From: Anaerolineae bacterium
GTDB lineage: Bacteria; Desulfobacterota; Desulfobacteria; Desulfobacterales; ETH-SRB1
Reading direction: 5' to 3'
Assembly (NCBI GenBank): GCA_035529315.1
Contig: DATKWZ010000034.1
Span: 62,001 to 126,000 of the forward strand
DNA: 64,000 bases
A model generated the notes under the pieces. The model searched no databases. It was not told where the DNA came from and saw nothing but the letters and a program-made list of their open reading frames with translations. A program made the translations under genes and the position numbers. Below are positions 1 through 8,025 of the stretch, in pieces (the stretch's first letter is position 1; every line of letters begins with the position of its first letter).

Positions 1-324
1 GCGTTTTATCGATTGGTTCAGAACATTGAAACAGACCAGAAAAAGGAGCAGAGCAATGCCTGTTGAGCTCAGGCTCTCATACTTGGCATGACCGTAAGGA
101 TGGCGTTCGTCTCTGGGTCTGGAGGCCATCCATATGCCGAACAAGCCGATAATGTTGGATGAACCGTCAGAGAATGAATGATAGCCATCTGCCATGATGC
201 TGGCGCTATTCGTCAGCCAACCATAAAAAAGCTTGGCAGCTGCAACGCCAAAGTTCAGGATCAAGACAATCCATAAGACCCTGCTGATCCGGCGAAACCT
301 GTCTTGTTCTGTAATATGTTCCAT
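1..324 (-). CDS. Cation diffusion facilitator transporter, N-terminal part (cut by window edge)
   Basis: The first 108 codons of a membrane transporter that continues beyond base 1. CDF proteins export divalent metals (Zn, Fe, Co, Ni, Mn) from the cytoplasm by proton antiport. Visible are a hydrophobic helix at about residues 16-37 and a second segment with the CDF metal-site pattern MADGYHSFSD, where H49 and D53 form the HxxxD pair expected in helix 2. The sequence PYGHAKYE further on fits the loop before helix 3 in this family. The ATG at 324 begins MEHITEQD. The metal cannot be predicted from this part. The family call is firm; the C-terminal cytoplasmic domain is not visible. Confidence 0.88.
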   Translation of the reverse strand, partial: MEHITEQDRFRRISRVLWIVLILNFGVAAAKLFYGWLTNSASIMADGYHSFSDGSSNIIGLFGIWMASRPRDERHPYGHAKYESLSSTGIALLLFLVCFNVLNQSIKR

Positions 325-417
325 TCTTATGGTTGAATACTCCCGGCCCTGCTGTGGCATAGTTCAGCCACAAAGATTATAATATAATTTTGTAAACGGT
401 TACTTATATTTAAACCT

Positions 418-446
418 ATCTGCGTTCATCTGTGTAAATCTGTGGC
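418..446. repeat. Dispersed intergenic phrase (TCTGCGTTCATCTGTG type)
   Basis: This short AT-rich stretch carries the TCTGCGTTCATCTGTG ... TCTGTGGC wording that recurs as non-coding filler in many bacterial genomes. It resembles the CACAGAG/CACGAAG phrases found in other gaps of this window. It lies in the 457-base gap between the divergent CDF and zinc-ribbon genes, which otherwise holds only the hairpin repeat at 506-556 and a promoter at 646-674. Confidence 0.4.
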
Positions 447-505
447 TAAACAATTACAAACAATATTTAAAGTTTATTAATTTTACAATAAAAATAACAG
501 GATTA

Positions 506-556
506 AACCGCAAAAGCGAGCGCATTTTCCGTAGCTTGTCGGAGCAAAGCGGAGAT
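506..556. repeat. Repeat family A, degenerate copy 1
   Basis: It begins AACCGCAAAAGCGAGCGCAT and continues with an imperfect hairpin around a GTAGCTTG core. It matches better-preserved copies at 5861-5911 and 8026-8077. A partial echo (AGCGAGCGCAT) follows at 582-592. Confidence 0.7.
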
Positions 557-645
557 TTCGTTTTAGTGGGGCTGAGGGGTTAGCGAGCGCATACAACCGA
601 ATATTTTGGTCATGGCTGTGAGCAATCTTAATTTTGTCATTGTTA

Positions 646-674
646 TTGACCTGTTTGATCAAAGGGGGTATTAT
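646..674 (+). promoter_or_regulatory. Sigma-70-type promoter for the zinc-ribbon/kinase/UspA group
   Basis: A TTGACC -35 box at 646-651 is followed by a 17-base spacer and a TATTAT -10 box at 669-674. Transcription would start near 681 and give a leader of about 100 bases before the ATG at 782. The spacing is ideal and each box has only one mismatch, but this is a sequence match only. Confidence 0.6.
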
Positions 675-781
675 ATAAAATGTTGGGATTGGAGGTAATA
701 TATTGATTGCAGTGAGTTTGTTAGATCCCATCAGGAAAATAAAATAAAGATTAATCTGGATTCAAATTTAGAGGAAAATCA

Positions 782-1459
782 ATGAATTTTGAAACAAAGG
801 AACAAGTTTTAGAAAAGGTACTATCTCAGGAAAAACCAAAATGCCCTCATTGCGGTAAAGAGATGAGCTTATGGGAGGTGCCTTCTATTCCTATGGGCGA
901 CGGCCTTGGATGGGGTGAACCTTACCTGTTTGTATGTTTTAATGATGAATGTTCATTGTATGCCAAGGGGTGGGATAAAGTGCAGGAGGATTATGGCCAC
1001 AATGCTTCTTACAGGTGCATGTGCTATCCCCGTTCAGGGAAGTTCGAATGTATGCCTGTGTTCAGCCAATCCGGAGCAACAGGGCAGGTTGTTGATGAAC
1101 AGATCCTTGTGCAGGAGGAGATGTTGAAAGAGGCTACAAAGAAAGGGTTTTCAATTCTTGCCGGCTGTTATGTGGAAAAGGATGACGTCACAATATTAAG
1201 GTTGCTTTTAGATGCAACAGAGCCGGCAAAGGTCCGGCTTAAAGCAGCTGAAATGATTGGTGATATTGGGGTGCTGGAGGCAATCGATCCAATCAGAAAT
1301 GTAAAATTCGGCAATGAGATTATTCAAAAACAGGTCGATGAATCTATAAAAAAGATACATGAAAGACATTATACGCGGGAATGTCCGTTCTGCGCTGAAA
1401 TAATCAAAAAGATAGCCAAAATCTGCAAGCATTGCGGCAAAGAGGTTGCGGGGCTGTGA
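782..1459 (+). CDS. Zinc-ribbon and HEAT-like repeat protein
   Basis: A 225-residue cytoplasmic protein of unknown specific role. Residues 20-23 carry CPHC, followed by more cysteines (CFNDEC), giving an N-terminal zinc-binding module. The middle (about 140-195) is helical and reads like one or two HEAT-type repeats (PAKVRLKAAEMIGDIG). The C-terminus has a second classic zinc ribbon, CPFCAE ... CKHCGKEV. Two zinc ribbons flanking a helical repeat suggest a protein- or nucleic-acid-binding adaptor. The ATG has a good GAGGAAAA ribosome site. It is first in a plus-strand run with the kinase and UspA genes. No signal peptide is visible. Confidence 0.75.
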   Translation: MNFETKEQVLEKVLSQEKPKCPHCGKEMSLWEVPSIPMGDGLGWGEPYLFVCFNDECSLYAKGWDKVQEDYGHNASYRCMCYPRSGKFECMPVFSQSGATGQVVDEQILVQEEMLKEATKKGFSILAGCYVEKDDVTILRLLLDATEPAKVRLKAAEMIGDIGVLEAIDPIRNVKFGNEIIQKQVDESIKKIHERHYTRECPFCAEIIKKIAKICKHCGKEVAGL

Positions 1460-1552
1460 TTATTTTTTCTTTGTTTCCCCCAAAAGAGGTTTTTGAAACC
1501 TTCCAGAGAGCGCATTCCCACCGGCCGGCTTTTTAATAACATAGAAGTAGTT

Positions 1553-2545
1553 ATGGCAAAATCTATATCTCAAGAGACCGTTAATCAAATGGTTGCGCAA
1601 TGGACATCTCCTCGTCCTGAAGGTTATCGGTTTAAAATTTATAAAGATACCTCGGATTTTTTCCGTGTCAAATATGGGGATGTAGTCGTTCTTAATGAAA
1701 AGCCATTTCTAATTTTGCATAATACAAAGGAAGGACGTTTCGGGCTTGATGATGAGGAAAAATTCTGGGTGAAGAGATCTATTGACCTGACTGATGGGTG
1801 CAGGAAGATCATAAAGCTTGTTTTTCATGAAAAGTTTACGGCTAATATAGCAGGCATTCCGTTCGAGTGCTTTAGAAGCCCCAAAAAAGAGGCGCGCATA
1901 TTGAAGCTGGTAGCCGGTCATAAAAATTTCATGCATGGATATGCGGTAGAGGATGAAAAGGGGAATATTGTTAGAGTATTAGACATAGTTAATGGGAAAA
2001 CTATTCATGATTATGTGCAAAATTTAAATCTTGATCATCAGGCTTATTTTTATGAGCTGTTTCCGGACATTTTAAGTAAATATATTGAGTGTATTAAGGC
2101 TGTTAAATTTTTACACGAAAATAATGAGAAACACGGTGATATCCGTAGAGATCATATTTTAATTGACAGGAACAGCGGAGATTTCCGCTGGATAGATTTT
2201 GACTATAATTACCGCCAGAGAGAGAACATATATGGTTATGATCTCTTTGGTTTGGGTAATATCTTAATATTTCTGACAGGAATGGGCGATTTAATGATGA
2301 CCGACCTTAGGAAACAAAACCATCCTGCTTTAAGTTTGCTGACAGATGATGATGTTAATATTGTTTTTCACAATCGCGTGGCAAATTTAAAAAAGGTTTA
2401 TCCCTATATACCTGAAACCCTTAACAGGGTGCTAATGCATTTTTCACGAGGTGCCAACTGGTTTTATGATAACACAAGTCAGTTGCTGGAGGATTTAGAA
2501 GAGTTTATACAGAAGCACTTGCAAGGAGAAAAAGAGCATGAATAA
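1553..2545 (+). CDS. Divergent serine/threonine protein kinase-like protein
   Basis: A 330-residue protein with a eukaryotic-like kinase fold. Visible parts are a candidate ATP-binding lysine in RKIIKLVF, a KKEARIL segment that may be helix C, a catalytic loop HGDIRRDH (H194, D196), the metal-binding IDFD in place of DFG (D215), and YGYDLFGLG with the late conserved Asp. The catalytic-loop Asn that normally binds Mg is His201, so activity is uncertain. I start at the ATG at 1553 because the upstream in-frame TTG at 1493 reads through a repeat-like stretch. The gene overlaps the UspA start by 8 bases, which implies coupled translation and a shared signalling role. Confidence 0.72.
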   Translation: MAKSISQETVNQMVAQWTSPRPEGYRFKIYKDTSDFFRVKYGDVVVLNEKPFLILHNTKEGRFGLDDEEKFWVKRSIDLTDGCRKIIKLVFHEKFTANIAGIPFECFRSPKKEARILKLVAGHKNFMHGYAVEDEKGNIVRVLDIVNGKTIHDYVQNLNLDHQAYFYELFPDILSKYIECIKAVKFLHENNEKHGDIRRDHILIDRNSGDFRWIDFDYNYRQRENIYGYDLFGLGNILIFLTGMGDLMMTDLRKQNHPALSLLTDDDVNIVFHNRVANLKKVYPYIPETLNRVLMHFSRGANWFYDNTSQLLEDLEEFIQKHLQGEKEHE

Positions 2546-3005
2546 AGAGCATACTTTTAATAAGAATATCCTTATCGCGGTTGATGAGTCAGAGAACGCC
2601 TGTCGTGCGGTTTTATATGTGGCTCAACTTCTGGAAGGGGCTAAGGGCTTCAGGATATCTGTTCTGCATGTAATTCCTGAACCTGAAGAAGATTATTTTC
2701 CTACTTCGGAAGAGAGAGACAAATGGCTCGACCAGTATAAAAAGAAGGTTGATAAAATGCTTGAAGACTACCGCCAGATATTGATAAAAAGCGGTTTTGA
2801 TCCCAGCGTGGTTTCGGTTCGCTCTATAATGCGCTTTTGTCCTTCCATGGCAAAATGCATTCTGGAAGAAAGAGACGAGACCGAATACAGCACCGTAGTT
2901 GTTGGAAGACAAGGGCTTTCACGAAGCCAGGAATTTCTCTTCGGCAGTGTTTCCAGCAAGATCGTTAACTATGCGCGCAATTGCACGGTCTGGGTGGTTG
3001 AATAA
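2538..3005 (+). CDS. Universal stress protein, UspA family (ATP-binding type)
   Basis: A single-domain 155-residue Usp. The N-terminus KNILIAVDESENACRAV is the usual first strand and loop. The C-terminus has the exact ATP-binding pattern G-2x-G-9x-G-S (G123, G126, G136, S137) of the ATP-binding branch. These proteins bind ATP and modulate survival under starvation or stress; the precise target is unknown. The start has AAGGAG 9 bases upstream, inside the end of the kinase gene. The tight overlap suggests that the kinase-like protein and this Usp act together, possibly as enzyme and substrate (inference). Confidence 0.9.
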   Translation: MNKEHTFNKNILIAVDESENACRAVLYVAQLLEGAKGFRISVLHVIPEPEEDYFPTSEERDKWLDQYKKKVDKMLEDYRQILIKSGFDPSVVSVRSIMRFCPSMAKCILEERDETEYSTVVVGRQGLSRSQEFLFGSVSSKIVNYARNCTVWVVE

Positions 3006-3034
3006 GAAAAATTGGATTAAAAAATCGGGCAATT

Positions 3035-3340
3035 ATGAAATTACATATATACAAGGCAGTTATTATTTCTCATGAACGCATGATTAAAGCACCATCTGCT
3101 CTGGCAGCCGCTGTATTCTTTGGAAAACATGCAAATAAAAGCGCCGAACATGGAGCATTAATTTATGAAAAAGACGGAAAGCCTTATACTGGAAAATGCT
3201 TTTGGATTAAATGGCAGTTGAAAATGGAAGAACCTTCCGAAGAGCATCTGGCACAAATAGAAAAGGAACTTCCCTTTTGTGAATTTGTGGATGAAGGAAT
3301 TAATATCCTGGGAAAAGTGCCAAAACTTATTATACCATAA
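3035..3340 (+). CDS. Small hypothetical protein (101 aa), has a broken paralogue downstream
   Basis: I do not recognise this family. The protein is soluble-looking, with an N-terminal strand (KLHIYKAVIIS), a central GALIYEKDGKPYTGKCF segment, and an acidic C-terminal half ending GKVPKLIIP. It lies between UspA and glycogen phosphorylase in the same direction, 29 and 38 bases from its neighbours, so it is probably cotranscribed. A decayed copy of its 3' half and downstream flank is present at 6489-6645, which supports this being a real coding unit. No clear SD is seen before the ATG. Confidence 0.6.
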   Translation: MKLHIYKAVIISHERMIKAPSALAAAVFFGKHANKSAEHGALIYEKDGKPYTGKCFWIKWQLKMEEPSEEHLAQIEKELPFCEFVDEGINILGKVPKLIIP

Positions 3341-3378
3341 AAAAAAACAAATATCTGATATAGCTAAAAAGAGACGGC

Positions 3379-5853
3379 ATGGCCCAAAAACAAATAAACA
3401 GAAAAAGCATATCTCATGACAATATTTTCAAGCCAAAATCCTTCGAACAGGATATTGAAAGGCATATAATGCTGACCCTGGGTGATGATTATTTAGCTCC
3501 TACAAGTTCTTTGTATTATAAGGGCCTTGCATATGGTGTACGTGACAGGCTTGTAGAGAGATGGCTAAAAACCCAGCGTTCCTATTACGATAAAATTACC
3601 AAGAGAATATATTATCTTTCCCTGGAATTTCTTCCTGGCCGCTTTCTAATGAATTATATTGTCAATATGAATATTAAAGACGAATGTAACAAAGCCTTGG
3701 AAAAAGCCGGATTCACCCTTGAAGATCTTGAAGAAGAAGAGCGGGATGCTGGTCTTGGTAACGGAGGCTTGGGAAGGCTTGCGTCCTGTTTTATGGATTC
3801 AATTGCAACCCTTAAGATACCTGGATATGGTTACGGCATTCGATATGATTACGGTATTTTTTTTCAGACCATAATAAATGGCTATCAGGTTGAACGATGC
3901 GACAACTGGATCAGAGACGGGAATCCCTGGGAGATAAAGCGCGGGAGTTCTCTCTATGAGGTTAAATTTTACGGGCGTTCAGAACCTTACATGGGAAATG
4001 ATAGAAGACTCAAATACAGATGGGTAGATACTGACAATGTTATGGCAATGGCCTGTGATATATTCATTCCCGGATATGGCAACGACAATGTTAACAATAT
4101 GCGTCTGTGGGCTGCTACTTCCAGTCGTGAATTTAACCTGGAATATTTTAATCAGGGTGACTATATCGGGGCAATAGAAGCCAAAGTAATGAGTGAAAAT
4201 ATCTCAAAGGTTCTATATCCAAGTGATGACAAGGAGTATGGTAAGGAACTAAGACTTAAACAACAATACTTTTTTGTTTCCGCTACATTTCAAGACATTA
4301 TGCGCAGGTTCAAAAAAAAAAATTCTATCCTTGATAAATTACCGGATGAGGTGGGAGTCCAACTTAATGATACACATCCATCTATAAGTATTCCCGAGCT
4401 AATGCGCATCCTAATGGATGACGAAGGACTGGGATGGGATGAGGCATGGAATATTTGCACTCGTATTTTTGCTTATACAAATCACACCGTGCTTCCTGAG
4501 GCTCTTGAAACATGGCCTGTAGATCTTTTTGGAAAAATGTTTCCAAGGCATTTGGAAATAATTTATGAAATAAATCACAGGTTTCTGAAAAAAGTTAAAG
4601 AGCTTTATCCTGGGAATCAAGAGATGCTGTCCGGATTATCGCTTATTCAGGAAGGTCAGGAACGCAGTATACGTATGGCTCATTTGGCTATAGTGGGAAG
4701 CCATTCTGTTAATGGTGTTTCAAGACTTCATACTGATATTATAAAAAATGGTTTATTTAAAGACTTCGATAAGTTATTCCCAGGGCGTATAAAAAACATT
4801 ACCAATGGAATTTCCCCAAGGAGATGGCTTCTTCAGGCTAACCCTGCCTTATCCCAACTGATTACTTCGGTAATTGGTTCAGGCTGGATAACGGACTTGT
4901 ATATATTAAAAGAACTTATCCCCTATGCTGATGATCCTGAATTTTGTGTTGCCTGGCAGAAGGTAAAAAAAGAAAACAAAGAGAGGCTTGCCAACTATGT
5001 TATGCATAAAGTCGGCATTGACATAAACCCGGACACTCTTTTCGATGTCCATGTGAAGCGCATACACGAATACAAGCGCCAGCTTTTAAATATTTTACAT
5101 GTTATAACTCTTTATAATAGGTTAAAAGAAAAACCTGAATTACAACTTGTTCCCAGGACGATTATATTCGGCGGTAAGGCTTCACCCGGTTATTTTTTAG
5201 CTAAGCTTATAATTAAGCTGATTAATTCTGTTGCTGAAATAGTAAACAATGATCCTGATGTTAATGAAAAACTTAAAGTAATTTTTTTGCCGAATTACTG
5301 CGTTTCCAAGGCGGAAAAAATTGTCCCGGCAACTGATTTATCCGAACAAATATCTACAGCAGGCACAGAAGCATCCGGTACTGGAAATATGAAATTTGCC
5401 CTTAATGGAGCTCTTATAATTGGTACATTGGACGGTGCTAACGTAGAAATAATGGAAGAGGTAGGCGAGAAAAATATATTCATCTTTGGATTGAATCAAG
5501 AAGAAGTTAAAAAGCTGAGGAGCGGAGGTTATAATCCTTATAATTATTATCTGAACGATCCAGAATTAAAAAAGGCTTTGGATATGATTAATTATGGATA
5601 TTTTTCGCCGGAGCAGCCCAGGCTTTTCTGGCCTATTCGAGAAGCTCTTCTTGATAATGGGGACAAATACTTTGTGCTTGCTGATTATCGCCAGTATGTT
5701 CAAAAACAGGAGGAAGCAAGCAGTATATATTATAATCCCATGGAATGGGCTAGGCGGACAATATTGAATACTGCAAATATGGGAAAGTTTTCCAGTGATC
5801 GGGCAGTGCTTGAATATGCTAGAGAAGTTTGGGGTTTGAGAAATGAGGGTTAA
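3379..5853 (+). CDS. glgP: Glycogen/starch phosphorylase
   Basis: An 824-residue PLP enzyme that releases glucose-1-phosphate from alpha-1,4-glucans in the cytoplasm. The length is normal for bacterial GlgP. Signature segments are GLGNGGLGRLA, VQLNDTHP, RIHEYKRQ and the PLP site EASGTGNMKFALNG with the Schiff-base lysine at K672. It is the last gene of the plus-strand run that starts at 782. No glycogen synthase or branching enzyme is in the window. Its placement beside UspA and a kinase-like gene suggests reserve mobilisation under stress (inference). The identification is secure. Confidence 0.97.
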   Translation: MAQKQINRKSISHDNIFKPKSFEQDIERHIMLTLGDDYLAPTSSLYYKGLAYGVRDRLVERWLKTQRSYYDKITKRIYYLSLEFLPGRFLMNYIVNMNIKDECNKALEKAGFTLEDLEEEERDAGLGNGGLGRLASCFMDSIATLKIPGYGYGIRYDYGIFFQTIINGYQVERCDNWIRDGNPWEIKRGSSLYEVKFYGRSEPYMGNDRRLKYRWVDTDNVMAMACDIFIPGYGNDNVNNMRLWAATSSREFNLEYFNQGDYIGAIEAKVMSENISKVLYPSDDKEYGKELRLKQQYFFVSATFQDIMRRFKKKNSILDKLPDEVGVQLNDTHPSISIPELMRILMDDEGLGWDEAWNICTRIFAYTNHTVLPEALETWPVDLFGKMFPRHLEIIYEINHRFLKKVKELYPGNQEMLSGLSLIQEGQERSIRMAHLAIVGSHSVNGVSRLHTDIIKNGLFKDFDKLFPGRIKNITNGISPRRWLLQANPALSQLITSVIGSGWITDLYILKELIPYADDPEFCVAWQKVKKENKERLANYVMHKVGIDINPDTLFDVHVKRIHEYKRQLLNILHVITLYNRLKEKPELQLVPRTIIFGGKASPGYFLAKLIIKLINSVAEIVNNDPDVNEKLKVIFLPNYCVSKAEKIVPATDLSEQISTAGTEASGTGNMKFALNGALIIGTLDGANVEIMEEVGEKNIFIFGLNQEEVKKLRSGGYNPYNYYLNDPELKKALDMINYGYFSPEQPRLFWPIREALLDNGDKYFVLADYRQYVQKQEEASSIYYNPMEWARRTILNTANMGKFSSDRAVLEYAREVWGLRNEG

Positions 5854-5860
5854 CTTTATT

Positions 5861-5911
5861 GAACCGCAAAAGCGAGCGCATTCCCCGCTGCTTGTGGCGG
5901 GGAGCTTCAAT
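5861..5911. repeat. Repeat family A, copy 2 with hairpin
   Basis: It begins GAACCGCAAAAGCGAGCGCA and continues into the hairpin CCCCGC (5883-5888) / GCGGGG (5897-5902). It starts 8 bases after the glgP stop. It could act as a terminator or mRNA end-stabiliser, or simply be a REP-like palindrome. Confidence 0.8.
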
Positions 5912-5921
5912 TATCAGCTAA

Positions 5922-5963
5922 CATGAGTCAAGAGCAGACTTGCCGCCTGTTTCTTGACCCATG
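5922..5963. repeat. Strong inverted repeat between convergent glgP and SWIB genes
   Basis: The arms CATGAGTCAAGAGCAG (5922-5937) and CTGTTTCTTGACCCATG (5947-5963) pair over about 15 bases with a short loop. The element lies between the 3' ends of two convergent genes, so a bidirectional transcription-ending or mRNA-protecting role is plausible. It has no strong U tract. Confidence 0.6.
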
Positions 5964-6023
5964 TTTCTGCTCACGGGCTGTTGCTCAAATGCATTATTCA
6001 TATGCAGGCCCGACACTTTAAGG

Positions 6024-6350
6024 TTATTCTATGTTTGCGCCGACAACAGCGGCCATCTGCATCATGTTGATCGTCTGGCCTTCTTTCAGCTTTGTAAGGT
6101 CAGTGACATTGCCTGATTTGCTTTTGGATTTTGTGTTTTTGAAGATCGGGAGCAAACTCGCATCAGCCACAATGAACTTTCCTGCGTTCTCAGGTTTTCC
6201 ATTTTCAGTCTTTGTCTGAAGTTTATTTGCTTTAATGTAGTCCCATAGTTTTTTTGTGATCTCTGTCCTGGGAAGTTCTCTTGCTCCCAGAAACTTTGCC
6301 AAGTCACTTTTCAGCTTTACCGGTTTCATCAATCCTTTTGCTTCTGCCAT
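6024..6350 (-). CDS. SWIB/MDM2-domain protein
   Basis: A 108-residue protein made almost entirely of one SWIB domain: MKPVKLKSDLAKFLG, then LPRTEITKKLWDYIKANKLQ, then GKFIVADASLLPIF, which match the conserved helices. SWIB domains are best known from eukaryotic chromatin remodellers and from chlamydial topoisomerase I tails; stand-alone bacterial versions exist and are thought to bind protein or DNA. The ATG follows a clean AAGGAG site. It stands alone, convergent to glgP, with no obvious partner gene. The domain call is firm and the function unknown. Confidence 0.88.
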   Translation of the reverse strand: MAEAKGLMKPVKLKSDLAKFLGARELPRTEITKKLWDYIKANKLQTKTENGKPENAGKFIVADASLLPIFKNTKSKSKSGNVTDLTKLKEGQTINMMQMAAVVGANIE

Positions 6351-6488
6351 TTTTAACTCCTTTACATTTAAATTTATTGATTAATTGTTGCATTTCCTGG
6401 TTTTATTTACCACATAACGTCGCGCACCTAAAACCATGTCATATAACAGACAAAATAGAAACTTATAATTTCAGGGGCGTCTCGGAAG

Positions 6489-6612
6489 TTTTAATTTATG
6501 AAAAAGACGGAAACCATTATACTGGAAAATGCTTAGGGAGCTTCCCTTTTGTGAATTTGTGGATAAAGGAATTAATATCCTGGGGAAAGTGCCGAAAGCT
6601 ATCATACCATGA
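6489..6612 (+). pseudogene. Decayed partial copy of the 101-aa hypothetical gene
   Basis: The DNA from TTTAATTTATGAAAAAGACGG onward is nearly identical to the 3' half of the gene at 3035-3340. It lacks roughly 60 bases after GGAAAATGCTT, which shifts the frame, and it has no 5' half. Similarity continues past the stop into flanking DNA (AATATCTGATATA, about 6617-6645), as it does after 3340. This indicates a segmental duplication followed by decay, not an independent gene. Confidence 0.85.
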
Positions 6613-6710
6613 AAAAACGAATATCTGATATACTTAAAAAAGGGCATAGAAGTTTAAGAATTTGGTTTTACAGTTTCGAGAGGACATTCTGCTTCCACTA
6701 ATGTGCTAAT

Positions 6711-6750
6711 CAAGATTTGACACCGAGCCCCAAGATTTGACACCGAGCCC
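6711..6750. repeat. Perfect 20-bp tandem duplication
   Basis: Two identical adjacent 20-base units, each reading CAAGATTTGACACCGAGCCC. They sit between the decayed 101-aa gene copy and the gpmI-tail copy. No gene function is evident. Confidence 0.9.
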
Positions 6751-6756
6751 CAGATA

Positions 6757-6983
6757 GAATGAACGTTTTTTGCCAAAGTTTGCAGTCAATACAGGTCAGT
6801 TTTCAGTGGAGGATGAGAATCAGAATCAGAATGCTCAGCTTGAGATGAGGATCAGGTTTATTCCACTTTTATAATTTTGTAATAATATCAGTTAGTAGTT
6901 TTTATGTCAATAAATGACAGGCCAAGGGGATTTTTTGCGAGTTTATCTGTCCGGGTTTTTGAAGACGATCAGAGAATTTCCGG
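6757..6983. repeat. Degenerate copy of the gpmI 3' end and its downstream region
   Basis: This stretch is a shortened and mutated copy of 8190-8535. Matching blocks include TTGCCAAAG, TACAGGTCAGTTT, TATCAGTTAGTAG and GTTTATCTGTCCGGGTTTTT. The last block is the reverse complement of the final codons of gpmI. The rest of the 6351-7000 gap holds only this copy, the 101-aa pseudogene and the 20-bp tandem repeat. Confidence 0.85.
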
Positions 6984-7000
6984 TGCATGAAAATACCGAC

Positions 7001-7921
7001 CTATTTCTCACGATGTTTGCGAAAATATTCTATTGCCCTGCGGGTAAAAAACTCAAGTTTTTTAATAATGAGCATAAAAACACCCAATCCAAGGAAAATA
7101 CCTTTTATTATCAAAGGCTTTAAACGATCCCATTTTTTCCACTCAATAACACGATGCCACGCTATTTTTAAGCACTCTAAGCCTGATTCTTTAAGCTTTG
7201 AGATCCTTTCTTTTCGGAGTTCTTGACCCTGAATAAACGATATATTGTTATCTGTACTAACCTTCACAACCTCCGGCTTCAAAATTGCCGCGTAAGATTT
7301 CCGGGGTTTTGGTTCCTTACAAATTCTGAGAGATCCATATTGGCCCCATGCAAAAGTTTTGTCCCATTGCGGCAGCTTTTTGAGCCCATTTAAAAAATAT
7401 TGTCTGCTTTGACCTTCATCTAATTCATCTTCCTTAGGACCTATAAAAAGGATTCCTGATTCGGTAAAGCATTTTCCGGTAATCGTTTTGTTAAATTCTC
7501 CTATGGTTTGCCATGAAATGAGGCTGTTTTCGCTGACAATAATTTTGTATCGACTGAGCCGGAATGTGTCCGGTACATTGATGCCGGCTGCTCTTACGCC
7601 AGTTTTGTCGATTGACAACTGCTCTATCAGATAACTTTTAAGGCTTTGTTCAGTACCAATTTTGCTAAGACTGGAAGCAAAACAATAATAGCGGGTCTTG
7701 TTCCATGCCGGCAATTTCATCAAATGTTGATGGAACTCCAATTTCAAGTAGCCAGCCTCTTCACGGTCCCAGGGTTCAATTACAAGAACATTACCACCGA
7801 TAAAGCATCTCCCGCTTCGCTGTGCGCCCAGACCTATATTCATTTCCCAGGTAAACAAGAACCTGTCATACTCTGTGATGATAAATTCGCCCAGTCTGTA
7901 TTTAATCTCATTCATCATCAT
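7001..7921 (-). CDS. Hypothetical protein with two internal repeats and a C-terminal membrane helix
   Basis: I do not recognise this family. Two stretches repeat each other: GRCFIGGNVLVIEP ... LMKLPAWNKTRYY, and GKCFTESGILFIGP ... LKKLPQWDKTFAW. Each spans about 70-80 residues, so the protein has two copies of one unknown domain. Near the C-terminus LIIKGIFLGLGVFMLII is a likely membrane helix, followed by a basic tail, giving a tail-anchored look. I chose the ATG at 7921 (first of three in a row); an in-frame TTG at 7981 would add 20 residues, and neither has a clear ribosome site. The gene lies between two degenerate direct repeats. Confidence 0.6.
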   Translation of the reverse strand: MMMNEIKYRLGEFIITEYDRFLFTWEMNIGLGAQRSGRCFIGGNVLVIEPWDREEAGYLKLEFHQHLMKLPAWNKTRYYCFASSLSKIGTEQSLKSYLIEQLSIDKTGVRAAGINVPDTFRLSRYKIIVSENSLISWQTIGEFNKTITGKCFTESGILFIGPKEDELDEGQSRQYFLNGLKKLPQWDKTFAWGQYGSLRICKEPKPRKSYAAILKPEVVKVSTDNNISFIQGQELRKERISKLKESGLECLKIAWHRVIEWKKWDRLKPLIIKGIFLGLGVFMLIIKKLEFFTRRAIEYFRKHREK

Positions 7922-8025
7922 ATATAACCAGTTATTATATGGTTTTTGGCTATTCCCACCGATTTCATGATAGTTGTCCAAAAATTAGTAAAAACAGTTT
8001 TTTTAGATGTATATTACAAAAATTT

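Noticed and set aside
483-731. Possible 82-residue minus-strand protein
   Set aside because: It reads through repeat family A and the promoter of the zinc-ribbon gene, has no ribosome site and no protein-like domain. A similar frame occurs at the copy near 5.9 kb only because the repeat is shared.
1493-1552. TTG start adding 20 residues to the kinase-like protein
   Set aside because: The added stretch reads through a probable decayed repeat (AGAGCGCATTCCC) and has no ribosome site; the ATG at 1553 begins the kinase-like sequence.
6281-6628. Possible 115-residue plus-strand protein
   Set aside because: Its 5' part is antisense to the SWIB gene and its 3' part is the frameshifted copy of the 101-aa gene.
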